Assembly: GCA_037903355.1 (NCBI GenBank)
Contig: JBAJFE010000023.1
Location: 186,001-250,000, forward strand
Origin: Trichuris trichiura
Lineage: Eukaryota; Nematoda; Enoplea; Trichinellida; Trichuridae
Length of the DNA stretch: 64,000 bases
Reading direction: 5' to 3'
Part shown: one piece after another, positions 13,523 to 23,300 of the stretch
How positions within the stretch are numbered: position 1 is the first letter of the stretch
Layout of the letters: every line of letters starts with the position of its first letter
Made by a program: the position numbers and the translations under genes
Notes under the pieces: model-generated
The model's database searches: none
Seen by the model: only the letters and a program-made list of their open reading frames with translations
Told to the model about the DNA's origin: nothing

Positions 13523-14784
13523 GTCTGTTGAAAACAGGAGGTGGTGGTGGTAGCGGTCGCTTGGTTTCCTAAAGTCCGCGCCCGGAACGCCCAGGTTACA
13601 AGCGGTTGCCAGCAAAGGCTGATTTAAATTATCTGGTCGTGGTCTGATTGTGAACTGGAACTGCGGCCAGATGCTCAACTTTCGCCTATGGCAGCGTTTG
13701 CTTTCTTCTGTCACACCCAGAGAGAAATCGATGGCAATCATTTCAACGCTAATTGCATCTGTTCAAGACGTCAACATGACCTTGGCTTCCAATACTGGTG
13801 GCGGTCAAGTTGATCAAAAGTGAGGTTTTCCGCTTCCATCTCTCGACGCAAATTCCTTAAGACAAAAGGCGGTAGTTTTTCCCCTCCCTCCCGCGCTCCT
13901 ATTTGCATAATTTTCATCTTGCCCAAGGCTCGACTATTTATTTTAAACCTTTTTATTGCTTTCAACTTGATGGCTTTGGATGAAATAGCCCAACGTATAT
14001 AATAACTCTTTGCTTCGGGTCCGCGGAGCGCTAAAATTCGCCCCTATTTGACCGCAAGTAAAACCGGTAAATTAGGCGGGAAAAAACGTTCGCCAAATTG
14101 CGATAGGATTATGCCCTAACGACGATTAGCAAGATACTTTTCGCGCTGAATCATACTTCCCAAAATGTCAAAGCGCAAAAAAGTGTACCGTAAGAACAAA
14201 CTGACCACCACTATCGGCATTTCCGGCTTTAGCCTGAGACGGTTGCTCATCTTTTCGCCTAAGCCTTAAAGTGCTATACGGTACAAAGTAAGTGTAACGG
14301 TGAACGGTTATAGCATATTTTCTAATAAAAGGCGCGGGTTAAGCCTTGCTCATTGTTCATAAAATATGCAAAAGATTAGTACGGGCGAGTTAGTCGGCAA
14401 ATGCTAATGGGTTTCGATGATGGAAAGTATTTTTTGCGGATGAAGTAATGGCTGGCGAGCGCGGAACAAATGGAGCCGTCAGAAATGATCGTGAAATTCA
14501 ACCCTGACCAAAAAGAGCGTTCCCAGACAAGTGATTTCTGATTTACAATCATCGTTGGCGCCATGTCAGGAACTGGCCTTTTCTGCGCGACAGCGTACCT
14601 AATATTCAGTCGAATTCAAGCACAAGCAGTTCGTCATCCAAGACGTAGATGGCATGTCATCCAGGAGGCGACCTTGGCCTCAAGGGAGACATGCTTTGCA
14701 ACACGTGATATGAGCGACACGCGCAATCCTTCGTTCCCATGCAAGGAGTAACCTGTTTTCAGTTAGAAGCGTGATTAAACCGCA
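13523..14784. other. Collagen upstream region, no gene seen
   Basis: Holds the presumed promoter of the collagen gene that starts at 13522. No TATA box could be assigned with confidence. Short frames on both strands (for example 14376-14564, -, and 14563-14751, +) have no recognisable features. Confidence 0.4.
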
Positions 14785-15159
14785 TTAACGCTCACACCAT
14801 AAATTTTTGATTATACGTGAAATAAATGCCCGATTTACAATGGTCATGGCGGAGTTGACAGCTGTTTCTTTTGCTAAGTTATCGTTGAACAAGCGCTGAC
14901 ACGGACCGTCAACCATGATGAATGCGGCGAAATAAATCTTCCTCGTCGACGATTCATTTGGTCGATCTGTCTTTTCGTCGGCATCAGTGACTTTGCCCCG
15001 ACTGATCAAGCTGACAACAACGAAGAAGACAATATACAGGCATGCACCCACCTATTCCTTAACGAAAGCATATCCAACCCGGTAAGTTGGATGAACCATA
15101 CTATAGAAGCTTGTAACATTTGCCCTTTAATAGAGACTTACACTTAAAAATGGAATCAT
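14785..15159 (-). CDS. Candidate small secreted or membrane protein, possibly partial
   Basis: Not recognised. Two exons fit together: 15142-15159 (MIPFLS, donor GTGTAAGT context) and 15051 downward after an ATAG acceptor. They give MIPFLSVGACLYIVFFVVVS, a good signal peptide or signal anchor, followed by a polar stretch (TDADEKTDRPNESS) and KIYFAAFIMVDGPCQ, FNDNLAKETAVNSAM. The stop is at 14785-14787. A possible donor near 14816 (CACGTATAATC) could instead lead to further exons, so the 3' end is uncertain. A ligand-binding-domain origin crossed my mind but I could not support it. Splice-phase agreement and the hydrophobic leader are the only evidence. Confidence 0.35.
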
Positions 15160-15828
15160 GAAAATGAACGACTGCAATGCTAGCTTTGACCATTTTTGGT
15201 AAACGACCGCACAAACAATAGCGTAAGCCACTTTGCTGTCGGTTTTTCCTTTGAATGCTAAAACTATCTTGATTATACCGTCTCAGGCTTTACCAACACG
15301 CCGAGGTAGGCTTTCTGAGGATGCGGGCAAACTTTTACGCACGGACTAAAAACGCACAGGCGGATAGACGGTGCCTTACCTCGAATCCCGAAAATCATAA
15401 AACATTCCAAAATACGTAACGTTTTTGCTCTCTTTGCTGACATGACGTCACGCCAGTGACTACTGAAGACCGTATGTTAATTTACAAAGCCAAAGAATAA
15501 CAACCAGAGCAAAGAAAAGCCCATCCTCTTTCCCGATTGTTAAGGAAGCGTTCCTCTCCCAATTGCTAACATTTTCTTTTTCGCGGGCGTCAACGGTAAA
15601 ACCAAAAAGCAATTAACAAGCTGTATTCCGCCATCGTAAGACGGGCAGCTTTAAAATGACTTTACGAAATTGCCTTCAAACATATTCCGTAAGACGTACC
15701 TAAAAGAAGTGCAAATATCGCGCTTAGACTTGGCGGGTCCCTCCTTGGTCATATTAGCGAGCATACGTAAAAGTCTGGATCAACATCTGGACAAGTAAAA
15801 CCGAAATAAGTACGACAATCAGGCGTCG

Positions 15829-15886
15829 GCTTAAGCCTAAGTCTAAGCCCAAGCCTAAGCCTAAGCCTAAGCTTAAACCCAAGCCT
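15829..15886. repeat. Interstitial telomere-like repeat (degenerate TTAGGC array)
   Basis: About nine hexamer units reading TAAGCC/CTAAGC on the + strand, most exact (AAGCCTAAGCCTAAGC), others with one change (AAGTCTAAGCCCAAGC). TTAGGC is the canonical nematode telomere unit. The array is short and bounded by ordinary sequence, so it is internal rather than a chromosome end. Similar units recur in the dispersed repeats listed below. Confidence 0.75.
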
Positions 15887-18233
15887 TGCGCGTGAAATCG
15901 CTGCAAAAATGTAAGCCGAAATTTTCTGCAAGTCGACACTTTAGGCAGATTTTAAAACAGGTTATGAATTTAAGATTTTTGACGCTTTTCTCAAGTATGG
16001 ACATACCACAAACAGGTAAAAATCTTAAATCCACAACATGTCTGTACGCATAGAATGTACGCTTGCTTTCAGCAATAGAATACGGCTTTCTCAATAGCCA
16101 AACGAGCAATCCAGTTTTCCTATCGTTCGAATGCTCATTGCGCAGCGGCGGCGGCGTGGCTGTTCGACCATTTCCATTAGGTTTTGCGGTCACTCGGAGG
16201 AGGAGGATGCGGATGGAAAAATAAGCGACGAACAGGTTTGCAGCTTTAGCTTTGAAACGTGCGCAATGGGCGAGCGTAGAAATGAATCAATGGGCTTTTG
16301 CCGCCGCTGCGTCTCGGTCAGGTTGAACAATGATGAAAAAAGTGAAATATTGTCAGGAATGAGAACAATGCAAAACATGTGGAAGGAATGCGGTTCACTA
16401 AAGGAAGACGGCGAGCGCCTGAACGCATTCCAACCAACCGCGCGACGTCCAAAATGGAGTAGAATTTAGCAATGACACATAATATGAAGAGAGTATAGTT
16501 CAGCTTCTAATGCTATTTTGAAAGAATATTGTTAAGAAAAAAAATAGGATGAATTAGCTTCTGCAAAGAATTCGAACGGTTTAAGTGTACGCCGTCTGAC
16601 GCCACTAAAAATTTAAATAAGGCGACGCGACAAAGCGTTAGTCAGCGATCGAAGAAGACGACGACGACTACTGCTATTATGTTTTACTTGTGAACTACTT
16701 TTACTGTCAATATTCTCGTCTTCCCTATTCATCTGCGTCTTTTCGACTTTGGACACGTTTTGCCAAAACTGATTTGAAAAATTTAAGCAGCTCTCCTGTT
16801 GCTACTATTTCCGCATTGAAAGAATCAAAGTGCAGTTCCAATTCTTTTTTTTTGGCGCGTCAAGACGACCAAAGGGACACACGCTCAATCCTGACAACCT
16901 AAAGTAATGCCCCGAAAGGTAACGATGCTTTTCGCGTACGCTTTGGCCATTTGAAATACTTTTTTGACGACAAGATCTTTCGGCCGATAGATTTTTTCCC
17001 CTTCATGCCGCATCATGTAACTTGCACGATTTTCCTTTCTTTTTACAAGATCATTTTCAAAGATATTTGACGCGCACGTAGTCGCCGCTTGAATGCATTA
17101 GGCATTCTTCGGTCGACCATATAGGCCATTTCAACATTTCCATTTAACCGAAAAGACAACCTGATATCTCGGCTGACGCATCTCATCTATAATAGCAATG
17201 CAAAACTGCTCGCCGATCATCAATGACGATAAAACTCTTAACAGCTTGAATAATCGGCCATTGTCACGTCTTGACGTCAAAGAAGATGATACAACAAAAG
17301 AGAAAGTATTAAACTATTTTGGACGACCGACTAAAAGTAATCCTCAACTCACGCGATATTTTAGGCATAACCGCGCAATAAAACTCTAACAAGGCATTAG
17401 GAACGACGGATGAAAATGATGCTCGTTAGCAATCAATTATGACGTCATTAGACCGGAAGTCACCGGTTGGCTAAAGTGAAGACCTTTTAGTTGCTTCGCC
17501 TGAAAGCTATCATATCCGGAGGAATAGTATGCAAATAACTTACCTTCCATTGATCATTTAACCAAGCAACAGCGGCCTACGAAAAGTACTACTGACAGCG
17601 AGGTTTAATGTGGAAACTATGGAATAACGCGCGTAGAAAGGATCTCGAAGGAGCAACGAACTAACGCGCGGCTTCTAATCATTGTTACAGTGATTGGTAG
17701 GTTTAAAGATGACACTTTTTGACAAAAGAAATATCATAATTTTATTTGCCCTATTTTTGCTAGCTATTATACGCCCTCAAAAACGTTTTGAACTAATGGA
17801 CTTAAGGATTATCCGAAACGATTCGCCGGATTAGGTCGCGCTTCTATTATTGGCCTTCGTTGGCTACCGCCAACGCAAAGAGATCCTATTCTCTCAATAT
17901 GGGCAGCTTCGAAGGTGCATTTATTAATTGGCACGAAAGGCTAACGGCCGATGTTTATCGGACCACTGATTGGCCGTGCAGGAACATAAAATAAGAGACT
18001 TTTGCCCAAAAAAGGTTGATGCACCGCGCGAACCCGTTGTTCGAGTTTCTCGCTGACACCAACAATCGGGAGAGGGGGCAATGAACTTTGAAAAACACTC
18101 CTAAAGGACAAAGGACGATTTCTGCCTAAACAAAAAAGCGACTTTGAGCGAGCAGCCTACAAAGCAAAGACGCAACGTTGAAGACGACCTTATAAATATT
18201 TACACTGTTAGTCCAATTGGCGAATTTCTTAAA
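15887..18233. other. Noncoding stretch, nothing recognised
   Basis: About 2.3 kb. A 112-codon frame at 16131-16469 (+) is opposed by a 106-codon antisense frame at its left part and has no recognisable domain, signal peptide or coiled-coil pattern. No repeats stand out until the hairpin at 18234. Confidence 0.4.
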
Positions 18234-18292
18234 GCTCAACAACTGGCGCGTCCACTACGGCGTAACCGTAGTGGACGCCCCAGTTGTTGAGC
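18234..18292. repeat. Hairpin / inverted repeat, about 27 bp arms
   Basis: GCTCAACAACTGGCGCGTCC on the left is mirrored by GGACGCCCCAGTTGTTGAGC on the right, with CACTACGG / CCGTAGTG continuing inward to a 5-base loop (CGTAA). There is one internal mismatch (GCG against CCC). It lies just upstream of a MITE and a foldback element, in a block that has attracted several palindromic insertions. Confidence 0.75.
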
Positions 18293-18426
18293 ATTTACCT
18301 TTGACACTTTTTACATATTGTAAGCATGCAATGTCCGCTCGAAGAAACGAAAAAAATATTTATGTACAAGCTGAATTAAAAACAAATAATAATGATGGCA
18401 TTATTATATACACACACGCATATATA

Positions 18427-18611
18427 TACAATAGAACTTCCATAAGTTGACCACCCAAGGGACCGCGAAAAACTGGTCAACACAGGAGGTGGCCAACATA
18501 AGAGGCTGTGGGTATATTATATTATTAACGTGCGGACCAACCAAGGGGTCAAAATTCGGTCAACTTAGGGAGGTGGTCGACATAGAGAGGTGGTCAACTT
18601 CGGAGGTTCTA

Positions 18612-18616
<5 letters not shown>
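18427..18616. mobile_element. pogo/Tc1-like MITE, about 190 bp
   Basis: The left end TACAATAGAACTTCCATAAG TTGACCACC and right end GGTGGTCAAC TTCGGAGGTTCTACTGTA are imperfect inverted repeats, bounded by TA on both sides. The interior has several near-tandem copies of an AGGTGGTCAACATAGAG-like unit. The terminal pattern ACAGTAGAACCTC is one I associate with pogo/Tigger-type TIRs (from memory). There is no transposase frame, so the element is nonautonomous. The right end abuts a (TA)n tract. Confidence 0.65.

Positions 18617-18650
<34 letters not shown>
18614..18650. repeat. (TA)n microsatellite
   Basis: Uninterrupted TA dinucleotide tract between the right end of the MITE and the left arm of the next foldback element. 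TA is the usual target of Tc1/mariner/pogo insertions, which may explain why elements sit on either side. Confidence 0.9.
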
Positions 18651-18654
<4 letters not shown>

Positions 18655-18800
18655 TAATGAAAAAGTTTTATTACGGAATTATTCCCGTTTAATGTGATAA
18701 ATTACTCCGGAGCTTTCGGGTCTCGGTCGACCCGAAAGCTCCGGAGTAATTTATCACATTAAACGGGAATAATTCCGTAATAAAACTTTTTCATTATGAA
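18651..18800. mobile_element. Foldback (MITE-like) element, 150 bp
   Basis: Near-perfect inverted repeat: the left arm TTCATAATGAAAAAGTTTTA mirrors the right arm ending ..TTTTTCATTATGAA. The inner arms run TTACGGAATTATTCCCGTTT, then AATGTGATAAATTACTCCGG, AGCTTTCGGGTC. The loop is only a few bases near 18721-18729. It shares the core CCGGAGCTTTCGGG and the TTACGGAA terminus with the elements at 5876 and 19671, but the sequence between differs. Confidence 0.75.
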
Positions 18801-19039
18801 AACATACGCTCCCGTACCAAGAAACCACATTTTCAAGACTTAGCAACGTTCTTAAGCAAAGTATGAAATGCGCTATTCGAAAACACAGTATACTTTGCCA
18901 AAGCATTACATAGAACGTCTAGGCAGTTACGTGAGATGCCAAATGATAGTTAGGAAAAACACGATTCGTATCTTCGCGCAGAAAACCTCTGTGGTAATGT
19001 CAATTACGCCCCCGCAAACGTACAGTGGCGACATCTACG

Positions 19040-19300
19040 GACCAAAAAGCTCTGTTTTCTCGCTACGCTGTGGCTACATTTTCTTTGTATTTGGGCATAG
19101 GCTTAGGCCCAGGTAGAACACGATAACCTGCAACGACCAAAACACCCGATTTCCTCGCACCATTTTGGGCTCGCCCAAGCTTAAACCTAAGCCAAGATAT
19201 AAGGAAAGTATAGGAGGTAGAGAAGCGAAGAAACAACCTATTTTGTGTCGTAGGTGTTGCTATTAAAGGCTTGCAGAGTCATAGGTGAAAAAACCATTTA
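19040..19300. repeat. Dispersed repeat family 2, copy 1 (carries telomere-like units)
   Basis: Landmarks in order: CTGTTTTCTCGCTACG, TTTTCTTTGTATTT, GGCATAGGCTTAGGCCC, ACGACCAAAACACCC, AAGCTTAAACCTAAGCC, AAGATATAAGGAAAGTAT, and a GTCGTAGGTGTTGCTATTAA block. The same landmarks, in the same order, occur at 31535-31860. The units GGCTTAGG and CCTAAGCC are one-off or paired TTAGGC-type hexamers embedded in unique sequence. No coding frame. Confidence 0.6.
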
Positions 19301-19339
19301 ATATTTTGCCGCTATTCCACCAGGCATTATATAGAAAGC

Positions 19340-19434
19340 TTAGGCAATGTATGAGACATGGCATGTTGCATACATTGCCTAAAAATTTTCAGAATTATTC
19401 AGATAGCTTGCGTATTCCAGCAAAGTTATATTTT

Positions 19435-19470
<36 letters not shown>

Positions 19471-19527
19471 TGAAACTAGGCATTAGCTGGAATACGCAAG
19501 CTATCTGAATAATTCCGAAAATTTAAA
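19340..19527. repeat. Nested inverted repeats around a (TA)n tract
   Basis: A small palindrome (TAGGCAATGTATG..CATACATTGCCTA, about 19341-19382) is followed by a 39-bp arm (19383-19421, ..CAGATAGCTTGCGTATTCCA GC) whose reverse complement lies at 19486-19524. The two long arms enclose a (TA)n tract at about 19439-19467. One mismatch (CAG against CGG) is visible. A foldback insertion with a microsatellite loop is a fair reading; no coding capacity. Confidence 0.7.
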
Positions 19528-19670
19528 TATATATATACATATAAAATTATTTTTATAGGCAAACGTTACAGGCATAAACTATTGTATTTTGTAAAGGTGT
19601 TGCAGTGAACAGAGAGTATAGATAACAAGAAAGGATGTAGCTTTTTGGTACGGGACTGTAAGTTTTCACG

Positions 19671-19902
19671 TTAAACTGTTTCTTTCTTTACGGAACGTAC
19701 GTCTCGTTAAAGATACAATAAAGCTTTGATTCTCCAGATCTTTCGGGCCACTCGCGACCCGTCTTCAGTGGTCCTAAAGTAAATCTATCTATCTATTTTA
19801 AGACCGCTGAAGACGGGTCACGAGTGGCCCGAAAGCTCCGGAAAATCAAAGCTTTATTGTATCTTTAACGGGACACGCATTCCGTAAAAAAAGACAGTTT
19901 AA
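19671..19902. mobile_element. Foldback (MITE-like) element, about 230 bp
   Basis: The left arm begins TTAAACTGTTTCTTTCTTTA CGGAACG and the right arm ends CGCATTCCGTAAAAAAAGAC AGTTTAA. Inner arms: GTCTCGTTAAAGATACAATA AAGCTTTGATT, a CTCCGGAGCTTTCGGGCCA-type core, and GACCCGTCTTCAGTGGTCCTAAA, mirrored on the right as AAGACCGCTGAAGACGGGTC. The loop is an (ATCT)n stretch near 19783-19795. It shares its termini and core with 5876-6086 and 18651-18800. The left core carries substitutions (CCAGATCTTTCGGG) relative to the right copy, so the element is ageing. Confidence 0.75.
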
Positions 19903-20396
19903 CAAGAGAAGATTTAGCTAAACAAAACATTGTTTATAATCAAGCAAATTGTTGACAATTACAGGTTACACATACTACCAACATAAGAAAAAAGTTTTCA
20001 AAACAAAATAAATGCTGTACATCTAATTGTCTATTGACCCTGATTATTTCAATGATTTCAACAAATTTTTACTGCTCGTCTCATAAAATAAAGGAACAGT
20101 TTTGGCACCTAAGCAGTAAGCATGCAAATAAAGGAGACCCAACTTAGAACTAAAATGGTAACAAAATAAACAAACAGCTATTGATCAAGTATGAACAACT
20201 TGCGGGAGGAAATATTGATAACTTCTTAGCATGTGCAAATAAGATACTGTAGCAGGCTGCAAATGCAATTGACAGCAACGCGTCGAAGCTGGAACATAGC
20301 CATTAACATATTTTGCTTATAAGTGCATATACTTTCAGTTACCTGTTTACAAAATTCCCTTTTCGATGGAGACGTGAGCATTAATGAGGCATTTCA

Positions 20397-23300
20397 TCAA
20401 CTTTCAACCGAGAGCAAAATGGCAGCAACTGTACTTTCCGCATAGCACACTTTGAAACCGTTTTCCGATGCATAGAATGTTCCCAACTGTTGCCATCCTA
20501 AAACGAGCAAACAATGAGTATACAAATCGACCGAGTTGAAAAGTACAAATTCTCTTACCACTGCTAATCCCTTGAAGGACATTGTTGAGAAAATGTACGA
20601 TAACCTTGGGCATGGAGCAAAGCTGGGACCAATAGCGACTCCACTAATCGCCAAGCGCTAGTCCGGAAGTTGAAGACGAAGAAAAATTTACGTTTTCTAT
20701 TTACTCTACCGGTCATAAAGCAAAACGTTTCCCTGCAACAGATTTCACTTCGGTACGGAAAAGTGAACAGCCAAAGTCAACTGACTCCGATGCATTTAAT
20801 ACAACTTTGTAAAGATGGGGGGTAAAGTTAAGTCCCTTTATCAGAACGGAATCTATCATTTCGAAGCCATCGTCCCAATTGTTGCGAATGCAAATTAGAT
20901 AGTCGACTTTTTCAAAAGCGTTGCGTACACACATCGAAGGCCTAAATTTAAACAGACATTACATTGACGAATTGCATAGTCGTCAAAACGACAATTGATG
21001 AATATGCAAATGATTCATCTACCCGTACTACTACCGTCATTTGGATGACAAAAATTGCAGCACGTTCAAATGTTACCACATAGTGGAATAAGGCTGACGT
21101 TATAATGCTGACAACGTCACATGATTACAGAAGCAATTACGTAATTTATTCTATCAACTGATTTAGCGAGAAACATAACGCGCTCAAAGCAATGGCAATT
21201 CAATGGAGGGAAAAAACTTACTCAAGCGACATGTCGCCCATGTCATCCACTTTGTCAAAGTGATGGTCGAGGAGTAAAGCTGTCACAAAATGCTTCATTT
21301 CTTGATAAGTCCTTTTCTCGCTTTCAAGGCGGATTCTTCCTGGTCCGCCAACAAATGATATAATGCCGATAAGTGGTTTTCTGGCAACCAAAACTTGTTC
21401 GACTTGAATGCTTTGTAGTAGGCCAATTTCGAAATGACCGATATGACGACAATAGGCTCTTTCAATAAGTTCGTAAACAACTGGATATACCTCCGACTGT
21501 CTGAAATGTAGCAATACTTGGGCAAGTGCAAGCTCAACACGTTCATCTTACCTGAAAGGGTCTAGAATATCTGGCAATGGCTCAAAAAAACGAACTTACG
21601 ATAAGATTACGATTTAAAATTCCTCGCTTACCTTCCCGTAAACTATCACAGGTGTGTCTAGTCCGCATGAAGGGCCAACGCAGCTTACCTGGCGGCTTAA
21701 CAGCCGCGGCGAGTCGCTTCTGAAACATAAACATAACTACGCAAGAAACGCCTTAGTATAAAATGACGTACGCAATATTCAGTGTCCATTGAAGTAGCAT
21801 ACTCTGGGACTAAAATTTTAAAATTAAAAAGAAGCATAAAAAATTAAATACTTTTTTGTAAATATCTCCCGCCAACCTTTGAAGCTCAAAGAAGCTTCTA
21901 CGATGGAGCAACCTGAAAGTTCGTACCAAAACAGCTTTCAAGCAAAGGACTTTTCATTGTTATTTAGTCAAAGAATCGAAAAAAGTAATCCCTTTTTATA
22001 TTTGCCCGCAAAAAGGACACTAATACAAACGATAATAAAGTTTTTTCCGTTCGTAAACATACGATTAAACGACCAGTACCCACTATTGATTTTTCGGCGT
22101 CATGTCCAAAAAATGCGAGCTTTTTTTTCTGTTAAGCATACGGTTATCCTGCTTAGCCCTTACCTAAGCCTAAGCCAAAACGCAAGCCTCATGTTAAGGT
22201 TTTAGGCTTAGTTAAGGGCAGAACAAGACGGTTAGCAAAGTCACAATACGCCGGTGCGACGCGTAATCGGTGTTGTTAATCTTGGTGGACGTTTGCGAGT
22301 AGAACAAACCTGATTACTATTATTGGGATACTGTATTATTTGTGGGCAAACAGAGGAGTAGAATCGAAAGTGGAATACCCTTTATTAAGACGCAATAAAA
22401 ATTCTAAGTGCCAATAAACAAAAGAAAATGACATGATATTTAATGAAGCCAAGTAAATCTTAAAGAGCGGAATTTCTTTTGCCCCGCGCAAAACGTACTT
22501 ATCTGGCTGCAATGTCTAGCTGTACTAAACGAATTAGTATTAATTTAAAAAAATACAACACTTCAACAAACAAAATGGAAAATTTAAGCATTGTAAGCCT
22601 TGAAAATTAGACCGCGTCGTCACAATCGTTAACATTAATACAATAAAATTCGATTATCAGTAGGCAAAGAAAAAAGAAAATGCATGCACTTTTGGGAAAC
22701 GGAAAAATATTGTTCCTACTATTTCGTATCGAAGAGCCCTCACATCACGAACCAAGTTATATTGTTTTCCCGCTATTCGCTTATTCTACCGGGTGCCATC
22801 TTTACTGTTGTCAAAGGGTGTAAGTACCTGGATTCGGGTCATAATCCCGAAAGTGATAAAGCTGAAGGCCGAAATCCCGAAAAATCAGCTTTTCGACCGA
22901 GTTGAAATGCAGCATGTCACGGAGACTGAATTTTTAAAACTCCGAAAGGTTGGTCCACCAACCGTTCATAATTTCAACTTGTCAAGAAATCAAACTTTCG
23001 GGATTTGAACGCGCTGATTTTCTACCAATTCCGGAGATTTATTTTTTCGGGATACCTTTTCCTATTCAAAGTTTAAAGCAATTCGGGATTGTGATCTGCC
23101 AAAATTTTGGCAAAGGCTAGTTTGTCGGCCTTAAATGTATCCCGCTATAGACGAACGTCGGTAACAAATTTTTAAATACTGCATTTAGTTTTTGCGACTC
23201 AAACTATGCAATATAAAAATAATTATGCGACTCTGCAATAGGTATACAAAAAAATCAGTCTCTTACGCCCGCTGGCACGCCGGAAGCAGGTTTATTCCCG

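Noticed and set aside
16131..16469. 112-codon frame on + strand with Glu/Asp-rich start
   Set aside because: Overlapped by an antisense frame, no recognisable domain, no convincing acceptor or polyadenylation context.
21600..21690. An alternative reading on the - strand (QVSCVGPSCGLDTPVIVYGK) that also resembles the MoeA TGAP region
   Set aside because: It cannot be joined in phase to the preceding exon, whereas the 31-nt exon at 21689-21719 followed by 21546 fits both phase and alignment. Kept as the main alternative for that junction.
22793..23008. Frame on + strand inside the gephyrin-like gene's large intron
   Set aside because: The sequence is made of repeated CCCGAAA/TTTCGGGA-type words and looks like repeat DNA.
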